DNA from: Bacteroidota bacterium
GTDB taxonomy: Bacteria > Bacteroidota > Bacteroidia > Bacteroidales > Prolixibacteraceae
DNA length: 6,806 nt
Direction: 5' to 3'
NCBI GenBank assembly: GCA_013203755.1
Contig: JABMPI010000741.1
Location: 1 to 6,806 of the forward strand
Below are positions 1-6,145 of the stretch, piece after piece. Below the pieces are notes generated by a model that worked only from the letters and a program-made list of their open reading frames with translations, had not been told where the DNA came from and made no database searches. The translations under genes and the position numbers were made by a program. Every line of letters starts with the position of its first letter. Positions within the stretch are counted from its first letter, which is position 1.

Positions 1-20
1 TAAGTTTAAAAGTGCTATTG

Positions 21-85
21 GTTTTTACAAACCCACTGATTGAAACAATATCTAAGATATCTATCAATCAGGTTAAAAACTTTTT
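21..85 (+). terminator. Imperfect 60-base inverted repeat followed by T5; possible terminator of an upstream gene
   Basis: Bases 21-80 can fold into one long AT-rich hairpin. The paired segments are 21-27 with 74-80, 31-33 with 71-73, 37-43 with 64-70, and 48-52 with 56-60, giving about 22 base pairs around a TAA loop at 53-55, with small internal loops. Five T residues follow at 81-85. This fits an intrinsic terminator for a gene to the left, whose 3' end is outside the window. It could also be a leader structure or a palindromic repeat element. The pairing is read directly from the sequence; the function is inferred. Confidence 0.4.
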
Positions 86-90
86 AGGAT

Positions 91-181
91 CATTAAATCG
101 CAATAAAACATTTATGTTATGAAAAAATCAATACATGTTATTGTAATACTGATTTTAATTAGTCAGTTGCCCATTGGACAA
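91..181 (+). repeat. Diverged direct repeat of the protease promoter, leader and signal-peptide region (partner 364-454)
   Basis: Bases 91-181 align without gaps to 364-454, an offset of exactly 273 bases. Over the 63 bases of the two signal-peptide segments (119-181 and 392-454), 53 are identical by hand count, including an uninterrupted 16-base run. Over the leader (91-121 against 364-394), 23 of 31 are identical. Similarity is lost on both sides. The -7 promoter box of the downstream copy, TAAATTTG at 366-373, corresponds here to TTAAATCG at 93-100, which misses three of the six fixed positions of TAnnTTTG. This suggests duplication of the 5' end of the protease gene or of a paralogue, followed by decay of the upstream copy's promoter. 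Confidence 0.75.
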
Positions 182-241
182 GCGAAACCTAAGCTGTTAA
201 AAAAATTACTGATACATAAACAGTATAAACTAAGCTTTTAA
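119..241 (+). pseudogene. 40-residue ORF: duplicated signal peptide with a short basic tail; probable 5' stub of a paralogue of the downstream protease, or a tiny secreted peptide
   Basis: This ORF begins MKKSIHVIVILILISQL and closes its signal-like segment with PIGQ at residues 18-21. The pattern matches the signal peptide of the protease at 392, which also has MKK, a run of Ile/Leu, SQL and a terminal GQ. Residues 22-40 are unrelated to the protease and strongly basic: six Lys and one His in 19 residues, including the core KPKLLKKLL, with no acidic residue. The ORF stops with TAA 3 bases before an ATG at 245 that begins an implausible extension of the next gene. The simplest reading is the remnant of a tandem paralogue whose body was deleted, the basic tail being chance read-through. 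Its -7 box looks damaged, which also favours a dead gene. The alternative is a functional secreted cationic mini-peptide that recruited a duplicated signal sequence. I do not recognise the tail as belonging to any family. Confidence 0.5.
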
Positions 242-365
242 GTTATGATACCTTACTCTTCTCTCGTCCAAAATGCAGATAAAATACAAAAATTCAGATA
301 TAAATTCAGCAAGTTTTACGCTTGTAATCAGCACTTTATTTCACCTTTTTCGCTCTCTACAGCCA

Positions 366-373
366 TAAATTTG
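366..373 (+). promoter_or_regulatory. Bacteroidota-type -7 promoter box (TAAATTTG) for the C1 protease gene
   Basis: TAAATTTG matches the Bacteroidota housekeeping -7 consensus TAnnTTTG at every fixed position. A T-rich stretch at 345-351 lies about 20 bases upstream, where a -33 element would be expected, but it has no clear TTG. Transcription would start near 379-381, only about 12 bases before the ATG at 392. This short A-rich leader rules strongly against the longer in-frame start at 245, which lies upstream of the promoter. Confidence 0.55.
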
Positions 374-391
374 CATAAAAAAATGTATGTC

Positions 392-3300
392 ATGAAAAAA
401 ACAAATTTTTTTATTATAATACTGATTTTAATGAGTCAGTTGTCCTTTGGACAAAACCAAAGATTCAAAATGGAAGGAGTAAATCCTATATCCATTGCAG
501 TAAACAAGACCTTTTCGGAATCAGTAGAAATATTTCCGTTTGATAAAAATGGAAAGCCAATATATGGGCTCGATGCCAGTGCAAACATTGAACTAAATGG
601 TGATAAAGCCCTGGTTCGATTGCTGCTAATAGATAATAACTTTAATGAATACCTTATTTATGAAAGTTATAATCTACTTTTAGAAGATGCCACAAGCTAT
701 TCTATTGAAAATATTTGTGAAGAAACAAGTATACTGGACAATGTAAAACCTTACGCTTTACAAATTGAGCTTAAAAATGCCAAAATGGAACTTTTAAGTT
801 TAAGCTATTCAACAGCATTAGAGCAAGGGAAAAATATTGCTGCTATTAAGAAAGAGAAAAAGAAGGCTCAGAATGAGGAGAAGATCAATAAGATCAACAA
901 AAACCTAAAAAAGCAAAGAAAAAGCTGGGTAGCCGGTCCAACCAGTGTTTCAGAGTTAAGCTGGTCGGATAAAAAGAAATTGTATGGCCAGGGTACTTTC
1001 CCTGCAGGTTTTGAATATTATGTTGGTGGAGTTATATCGGCAGGTACCGAATCAACCAGTACAGAAGATGGATCTTTAAAATCAGCCACTACAGAAACAA
1101 GCTTAATGGTGAGTGAGTGGGACTGGCGCGACAGGCACGGTAAAAACTGGATATCGCCGGTTACCGACCAGGGGTCTTGTGGTTCCTGCTGGGCATTTGC
1201 AACAACAGGTGCTACTGAGGCCATGGTGAATCTTTCTTTAAACCAACAACTAAACCTCGACTTGTCTGAACAGGATTTATTATCATGTGCTGACGCAGGT
1301 AATTGTGGTGGCGGTTATCCAACATATGCAATTGATTATATAGTGAATACAGGGATTGTTGATGAGGCAACATTTCCATATACTGCAACAGTTCAACCAT
1401 GTGAATCCAAAGGAACTAATCCAACCGAATTAATACGTTTTTCTGGTAAAGAACCTTTTGGATTTGGTTCTGAGAATTATCTTTCATACACTGAAGACAA
1501 CTTGAGAAAAATGTTAATTGAAATGGGGCCTGTACGCTCAGGACTAAGTGACTGGGCACATGCTATGGTACTTGTTGGATACAAAGTTGTAAAGGAAGGC
1601 GATGTTTTTTATTATAGAGACCTGGAATTACAGAGATACTGGAAGACTGTTGAAGCCGGTTATCCTTTAATTGGAAAAATAGTCTGGGTATTTAAAAACA
1701 GTTGGGGGCCATATTTTGGGGATGAAGGTTATATATATGTTGAAACACCACTTAATAATATAAGATATACATATGCACTAAAAACGCCTGTTATAAGTTT
1801 AAAAAGCAATTATGAAGTAATTTGCGAAGATAACGATGGAGATGGTTATTTCTGGTGGGGATTGGGCGAAAAACCTGCCACTTGCACTGGTTCTGATTTA
1901 CCGGACGGAAACGATGCAGACCCTACCCTGGGACCACTCGACGAATATGGGAATTGCACTTTACTTTTTGCTCTTCCAGCTCTTCCGGTGGCCAATTTTT
2001 CAGCCGATAAAACAGTTGTAAATGAAGGTGAAACTGTTTCGTTTACAGATTTGTCAAACAACAATCCGGTTTCCTGGTCGTGGGTATTTGAAGGAGGTAA
2101 TCCAACCTCTTCAACGTTAAAAAATCCAAGTGTTACATATAATGCTTCAAATAATTATAAAGTATCGTTAACTGTAAGCAATGCAGCTGGTTCTAATACC
2201 AAAATTATCGACAATTTCATACAGGTTGAAGTACCTACTCCGGTTTATATCACTCCTGTAGCTAATTTTTCAGCCGATAAAACAGTTGTAAATGAAGGTG
2301 AAACTCTCTCTTTTACAGATTTATCTAGCAATAACCCTACCTCATGGAGCTGGGTATTTGAAGGTGGCAATCCGGCAACATCAACCGCACAAAATCCATC
2401 GGTTTCATACAGTTCTTCCGGTAGTAATAAAGTAACATTAACAGCAACAAACGCCAGCGGCTCTGACACTAAAATTGTTGACAATTACATTCAGGTTGAA
2501 GTACTTGCTCCGGTTTATATCACTCCTGTAGCTAATTTTTCAGCCGATAAAACAGTAATAACTGAAGGCGAAGCTGTTTCCTTTGCCGATATATCAACAA
2601 ACGATCCTGTGGCCTGGTTGTGGAGCTTTGAGGGTGGTAGTCCATCTACTTCAAACGAAAAAAACCCAAAAGTTACTTATAGTAATTCAAATAATTTTAA
2701 GGTATCTCTAACTGTTTCAAATGCAGCTGGTTCTCATTCCAAAATTACAGATAATTATATTCAGGTTGAAAAAGTTGTAGCAAGCTATTGTGTTTCTTCC
2801 GGGAACGCAACAAACGAATGGATTTCAAGTGTTCAGATGGGAGCAAACAGCAACAATTCAGGTTCTGGTGGCTATGAAGATTTTACATCGAAAACATTTG
2901 CCTTTGAAGCCGGAAAAACCTATGATATAAATTTGGTACCTGGATTCAGTGGACGGAGTAAATTTGAATATTGGTCAGTATGGATAGATTATAATGGTGA
3001 TAAGGATTTTTCAGACTTTGGCGAACAGGTATTTACTGCTTCAAAACAACGCTCAACAGTTTCGGGTTCAATTACAATTCCCGGAGGAATTACAACAGAT
3101 ACAAGAATGCGTGTAGCAATGGGGAGAACTGCACCGACAGATTGTGGTTTAATTGATTTTGGCGAAGTTGAAGATTATTCGATTCACATTTCCGAACCTG
3201 TTCCACAACCACCTATCGCCGATTTTTCAACTAATAATATAAACGTTCAGGTTGGAGAAAGCATTCAGTTTACTGATCTTTCATTAAATGAGCCAACAAG

Positions 3301-4177
3301 CTGGCAGTGGTCTTTTCCTGGGGGAAACCCGGAAACAAGTACAGAGCAAAATCCAAATGTTACTTATAGCTCTGTTGGAAATTTCGATGTTACTTTAGTT
3401 GTAACAAAAGAGGGATTCGAAACATCTCAAAAAATAGAAACACAACTCATTTCAGTTACCGAAAATACAACTGGAGAATATTGTGAGCCAGTGAGCATAA
3501 ACAGCTCGAATGATTATATTCAAAATGTAACTATTGGAAACATTTTAAACAGCAACACAAATGGAGACAATTACTCATTCTCAGCCAATACAATTCCAAT
3601 GACTTCTGGTCAAAATTATTCTGTAAGCTTAATGCCACATTTAACTAAAACCAGATGCTTTTGGAGAGTATGGATCGATTTCAATGGCGACCTGGATTTT
3701 GATGATGCTGGCGAATCCGTTGTCGTGTTAAACAATATAAGAGGAAATGTAAACTCTACTATTGTGATTCCTCAGAATGTAAGCGGAACAACACGAATGA
3801 GAGTATCAATGAAAGTAGGAAAGGTACCTTCGCCATGCGAAGATGGCTTTAACGGAGAAGTGGAAGATTATTTGGTTTCGTTTGGACCAGCATCCTCAAT
3901 GCTTAAATCAGCCTTTATTGATAATCTGGAATCAGAAATTCCTCAAATATTTAATTTATACCCAAATCCGGTTAACGACAAATTAAACATACAACTGAAT
4001 TCGGTTGAATCGGGAGATTCTTATTCTATTTATAACATGAATGGTAAGATTATGATTTCAAATCAAATTACATCTCCGCTTACAAATATTGATTTTGCCC
4101 AATATTCAACGGGAATGTATTTGATAGTAGTAGTTAATAAGGATGAAGTATTTAAGAAAAAATTTGTAAAAAGATAG
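392..4177 (+). CDS. Secreted papain-family (C1A) cysteine protease with PKD and GEVED domains and a T9SS type A sorting domain
   Basis: The product is a 1261-residue exported endopeptidase, expected to pass Sec and then T9SS and to be anchored on or released from the cell surface. The start at 392 is chosen because it opens a clean signal peptide (residues 1-20, MKK, Ile/Leu core, cleavage near SFG|Q) just after a promoter box; an in-frame ATG at 383 is a less likely alternative. Residues 22-149 form an uncharacterised, probably beta-rich domain. Residues 153-177 are a helix with 11 Lys, followed by a linker. The C1 domain spans about 242-466: oxyanion Gln260 and nucleophile Cys266 in DQGSCGSCWAF, His390 in WAHAMVLVGY, Asn436 in FKNSWG. 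Residues 478-522 are an Asp-rich, Cys-bounded module (DNDGDG 480-485, DGNDADP from 505). PKD domains lie at 532-613, 622-703, 712-793 and 941-1022. GEVED domains lie at about 799-933 and 1030-1165, each ending in GEVEDY and holding a DxNGDxDF motif (866 and 1096). Residues 1187-1261 are the sorting domain (FNLYPNPV to a basic KKKFVKR end). The catalytic set is complete and no frameshift is seen. The substrate is unknown. Confidence 0.95.
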   Translation: MKKTNFFIIILILMSQLSFGQNQRFKMEGVNPISIAVNKTFSESVEIFPFDKNGKPIYGLDASANIELNGDKALVRLLLIDNNFNEYLIYESYNLLLEDATSYSIENICEETSILDNVKPYALQIELKNAKMELLSLSYSTALEQGKNIAAIKKEKKKAQNEEKINKINKNLKKQRKSWVAGPTSVSELSWSDKKKLYGQGTFPAGFEYYVGGVISAGTESTSTEDGSLKSATTETSLMVSEWDWRDRHGKNWISPVTDQGSCGSCWAFATTGATEAMVNLSLNQQLNLDLSEQDLLSCADAGNCGGGYPTYAIDYIVNTGIVDEATFPYTATVQPCESKGTNPTELIRFSGKEPFGFGSENYLSYTEDNLRKMLIEMGPVRSGLSDWAHAMVLVGYKVVKEGDVFYYRDLELQRYWKTVEAGYPLIGKIVWVFKNSWGPYFGDEGYIYVETPLNNIRYTYALKTPVISLKSNYEVICEDNDGDGYFWWGLGEKPATCTGSDLPDGNDADPTLGPLDEYGNCTLLFALPALPVANFSADKTVVNEGETVSFTDLSNNNPVSWSWVFEGGNPTSSTLKNPSVTYNASNNYKVSLTVSNAAGSNTKIIDNFIQVEVPTPVYITPVANFSADKTVVNEGETLSFTDLSSNNPTSWSWVFEGGNPATSTAQNPSVSYSSSGSNKVTLTATNASGSDTKIVDNYIQVEVLAPVYITPVANFSADKTVITEGEAVSFADISTNDPVAWLWSFEGGSPSTSNEKNPKVTYSNSNNFKVSLTVSNAAGSHSKITDNYIQVEKVVASYCVSSGNATNEWISSVQMGANSNNSGSGGYEDFTSKTFAFEAGKTYDINLVPGFSGRSKFEYWSVWIDYNGDKDFSDFGEQVFTASKQRSTVSGSITIPGGITTDTRMRVAMGRTAPTDCGLIDFGEVEDYSIHISEPVPQPPIADFSTNNINVQVGESIQFTDLSLNEPTSWQWSFPGGNPETSTEQNPNVTYSSVGNFDVTLVVTKEGFETSQKIETQLISVTENTTGEYCEPVSINSSNDYIQNVTIGNILNSNTNGDNYSFSANTIPMTSGQNYSVSLMPHLTKTRCFWRVWIDFNGDLDFDDAGESVVVLNNIRGNVNSTIVIPQNVSGTTRMRVSMKVGKVPSPCEDGFNGEVEDYLVSFGPASSMLKSAFIDNLESEIPQIFNLYPNPVNDKLNIQLNSVESGDSYSIYNMNGKIMISNQITSPLTNIDFAQYSTGMYLIVVVNKDEVFKKKFVKR
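1985..2770 (+). repeat. Three tandem PKD-coding units, 270-base period, mosaic identity
   Basis: Three in-frame units start at 1985, 2255 and 2525; the period is exactly 270 bases, or 90 residues. Each unit starts PVANFSADKTV and ends IQVE; units 1 and 2 are followed by a linker ending PVYIT. Nucleotide identity is patchy. Bases 1994-2035 equal 2264-2305 (42 bases), and 2238-2286 equal 2508-2556 (49 bases). The 3' half of unit 3, however, resembles unit 1 (SLTVSNAAGS) rather than unit 2 (TLTATNASGS). This indicates recent duplication or gene conversion. PKD folds are known as extracellular beta-sandwich modules that act as spacers or bind substrate. A fourth, more diverged PKD unit lies further downstream at 3212-3457. 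Confidence 0.85.
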
Positions 4178-4222
4178 ATTTTGATACATATTATTAAAAG
4201 TATTTGGGCTATAGAATAAATC

Positions 4223-4263
4223 AAAAAAAGTAACGATTTCGTTAAAGAAATCGTTACTTTTTT
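4223..4263. terminator. Bidirectional intrinsic terminator between convergent genes
   Basis: The arms 4229-4240 and 4247-4258 pair perfectly as AGTAACGATTTC with GAAATCGTTACT around a 6-base loop (4241-4246). The stem is extended by the A-tract 4223-4229 opposite the T-tract 4258-4263. It lies 45 bases after the protease stop on the plus strand and 20 bases after the acyl-CoA dehydrogenase stop on the minus strand. Read from either side, the stem is followed by a run of six or seven T, so it can end transcription in both directions. Confidence 0.9.
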
Positions 4264-4283
4264 AAATAATATCTTTTAAACAA

Positions 4284-5828
4284 TTAGCCAGCGACTAAAT
4301 CAAACCACAAACTATTCTCTTCATAACCTTCAACAACCTGGTACTTATTATTAAATGAAAAGCCAGCCATTAATTTCGAAATCTCTTGCTGAAGCATGGT
4401 AACTCCGCCATCAATTAAATCTTTCCGAAAACCTTTGTCAGCCATGTCCAGAACCTGATTCAATGAAATTACCCGACCAATAATTTTACCCATTTCAACC
4501 AATTTGCGTTGTGGCATTTGTAAATCCAGATTAAAATCAACCTGCTTTTTTACAAATTCAGCAGCTTTGTTTGTAAGGTTAAAATCTTTTAAAAACTGAA
4601 ATAGATTATTCTCTTTGGCACGTTTCATCAGTTTTACCAAACCTTCAGTAATTTGTGCATAAAGAATATCGTTTGAACCTTCAAATATTTGAAACGGGCG
4701 ACTGTCTGCTGTTCCACGACCTGCAATGTGGTTAAGTTTATATGCTTTTGCCCCAACCAATTGAACTACCGATTGCGCAGCTTCCTGCATATAATCTGTA
4801 ATTACACTTTTTACTGCGTTGGCTTCCATTCCATGAGGCGCCATATCAACTTCCAATCCAGCCCTTTCGCTGCTGTTGGTACACATTGCCGAACAAACAG
4901 TATAAAAGGCTTGTAACTTCGATAATCGTTGCTGAACCTGGTCGTAATTAAACAAACTCTTTCCACCAACAAAACGCTGATTACAGTGCGTAATTGCTTC
5001 GTCCAGCATTCGTTTAATAAATCCCATTCCCATTCCCGGGAATTGCATGCGGCTGCGATGCAAAAGATCTAGCATCATTTTTACACCCGTTGAATGTGGT
5101 TGTAATTTATGAACCGCCGGAAGTTTTACGTCAATACGATTTCTACCGTATGGAATAGCATAAAGTCCAAGATTTTCAAAAAACTCTTCAACTTCAATAT
5201 TTTGATCAGGAGCATTCACATCGCACAGAAAAAAGTCGATGTCGCGCTGTAATTTACCCGATTGAGTTTGCTGTCTGCCCGATAAAAGCCAATAATCGGC
5301 CCAACCAGTTAGGCCAGCCCAATGTTTTTTACCTTTTAAATGAAATTTTCCGTTTTCCTCGGTGTATGAAGTTTGCATATTTAATGCATCGCTACCAAAG
5401 TCGGGCTCAGTTATCATTAATCCCCCCATGGTTCTCTCTTCCATAAAACGTTTAAAAACCGGAGCTTTTGCTTCGGCCTGACCAAATTTTCCAAAAGGTT
5501 GTAAAAACAGTGCTGAGTTAATTCCGAATGTTAAAGAAAGTGCCAACGATTCATACGATGCAGTTGCCAGCAAAGCAATGTTTTCACTCATTTTTCCACC
5601 ACGGCCACCATATTCTTTTGGAATACCAACCGCCAAAGGATTTGTCGACATTATTTCGCGCAAAACAAACGGTGGCAAACCACGTTTTAAACTAAGTTGA
5701 TCGATGTCACCACGCTCATGAAAAACAAGTTTCATTTTTGCTTTTAATGCACTAATAAATTCTGAAAAAGGAGGTAGCACATTTGGAGTATTTTGCTCCG
5801 AATTAGATTCGGAATTTACATGTTTCAT
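4284..5828 (-). CDS. Acyl-CoA dehydrogenase family protein with C-terminal extension
   Basis: This is a cytoplasmic FAD enzyme expected to introduce an alpha-beta double bond into an acyl-CoA thioester, passing electrons to electron-transfer flavoprotein. The 514 residues follow the family order: an N-terminal helical domain (about 20-135, with GIPKEYGGRGG near 68-78), a middle beta domain with the flavin signature MITEPDFGSD (138-147) and KKHWAGLTGWADYW (167-180), and a C-terminal helical domain from about 245. HRSR at 257-260 sits where the conserved Arg of the family lies. QIFEGSNDI (380-388) contains Glu383 at the position of the catalytic base in medium-chain type enzymes (family knowledge; alignment by eye). 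Typical members have 380-400 residues; the segment 405-514 is an extra, mostly helical extension, as in very-long-chain type relatives. The chain-length preference cannot be read from sequence. It is convergent with the protease, sharing its terminator, and divergent from the sulfatase, so it is probably monocistronic. Its leader has no Shine-Dalgarno sequence, as is usual in this phylum. Confidence 0.95.
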   Translation of the reverse strand: MKHVNSESNSEQNTPNVLPPFSEFISALKAKMKLVFHERGDIDQLSLKRGLPPFVLREIMSTNPLAVGIPKEYGGRGGKMSENIALLATASYESLALSLTFGINSALFLQPFGKFGQAEAKAPVFKRFMEERTMGGLMITEPDFGSDALNMQTSYTEENGKFHLKGKKHWAGLTGWADYWLLSGRQQTQSGKLQRDIDFFLCDVNAPDQNIEVEEFFENLGLYAIPYGRNRIDVKLPAVHKLQPHSTGVKMMLDLLHRSRMQFPGMGMGFIKRMLDEAITHCNQRFVGGKSLFNYDQVQQRLSKLQAFYTVCSAMCTNSSERAGLEVDMAPHGMEANAVKSVITDYMQEAAQSVVQLVGAKAYKLNHIAGRGTADSRPFQIFEGSNDILYAQITEGLVKLMKRAKENNLFQFLKDFNLTNKAAEFVKKQVDFNLDLQMPQRKLVEMGKIIGRVISLNQVLDMADKGFRKDLIDGGVTMLQQEISKLMAGFSFNNKYQVVEGYEENSLWFDLVAG

Positions 5829-5872
5829 AAAAAAATGTGTTAATATAATATTTTGCTTAATTCATTTTAAAC

Positions 5873-5880
5873 CAAAACTA
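5873..5880 (-). promoter_or_regulatory. Candidate -7 promoter box (TAGTTTTG, minus strand) for the acyl-CoA dehydrogenase gene
   Basis: Read on the minus strand, 5880 to 5873 is TAGTTTTG, a full match to TAnnTTTG. It lies 44 bases before the ATG and would give a leader of roughly 35-40 bases. A minus-strand TTG at 5897-5895 is only 14 bases upstream, closer than the usual spacing of about 19-21, so the -33 element is uncertain. Confidence 0.45.
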
Positions 5881-5992
5881 CTTTAACGCTATTTCAATTA
5901 AAATGTTTTGAGATAATTTACTCCCCTAAAGTAAATACCTTTATATCAATGAAAAAAGAGAAGTAAAAACATAAGGTCTTTGATTTAATACA

Positions 5993-6024
5993 TGCTCAAT
6001 TCATGAGCAATAATAAATTTGAGC
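5993..6024. promoter_or_regulatory. Operator-like inverted repeat overlapping a TAAATTTG box upstream of the sulfatase gene
   Basis: TGCTCA (5993-5998) and TGAGCA (6004-6009) form a perfect 6-base inverted repeat with a 5-base spacer. A third half-site, TTGAGC (6019-6024), can pair with GCTCAA (5994-5999). The third half-site overlaps a full TAnnTTTG match, TAAATTTG at 6014-6021. A dimeric regulator bound here could control a distal sulfatase promoter. Arms this short can arise by chance in AT-rich DNA, and no -33 element is seen at the right distance. Confidence 0.3.
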
Positions 6025-6111
6025 CCAATTAATGGAAGTACTCATTTCGTTTTCTCCAATGTCTGTTTCCAGAAAATTAAAATCGTTCTGGGCTATTCAA
6101 CTTAAAAAATA

Positions 6112-6119
6112 TACTTTTG
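6112..6119 (+). promoter_or_regulatory. Candidate -7 promoter box (TACTTTTG) for the sulfatase gene
   Basis: TACTTTTG matches TAnnTTTG fully and lies 26 bases before the ATG, predicting a leader of about 20 bases. TTCTG at 6086-6090, 21 bases upstream, is a weak -33 candidate. Confidence 0.5.
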
Positions 6120-6145
6120 AAATTCATTAAAATAAATTAACCAAA

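Larger units (their letters stand above)
5829..6145. other. 317-base divergent intergenic region
   Basis: This AT-rich region separates the two divergent genes. It contains a minus-strand promoter box for the dehydrogenase (5873-5880), an operator-like inverted repeat with an overlapping TAAATTTG (5993-6024), and a plus-strand box close to the sulfatase start (6112-6119). The stretch 5900-5990 shows nothing I can assign. No convincing small gene is present: the longest plus-strand ORF seen (6032-6130, 32 codons) runs straight across the sulfatase promoter box and has no recognisable feature. Confidence 0.7.

Noticed and set aside
245..391. In-frame N-terminal extension of the protease
   Set aside because: It places 49 residues before a clear signal peptide and starts upstream of the likely promoter; it has no recognisable domain.
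1018..2484. Overlapping ORFs of 61-79 codons inside the protease gene on both strands
   Set aside because: They are shadows of a strongly supported coding frame, have no recognisable domains, and some repeat only because the PKD units repeat.
1985..2770. Regular repeats as a possible CRISPR array
   Set aside because: The period is 270 bases, in frame and coding for PKD domains; there are no short identical repeats separated by unique spacers.
4689..4916. Plus-strand ORF of 75 codons within the acyl-CoA dehydrogenase gene
   Set aside because: It lies antisense to a well-conserved enzyme, is Cys/His-rich in a manner typical of antisense translation, and has no promoter-like sequence.
6032..6130. 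Plus-strand ORF of 32 codons upstream of the sulfatase
   Set aside because: It crosses the sulfatase promoter box, has no signal peptide or known motif, and is within the length expected by chance.
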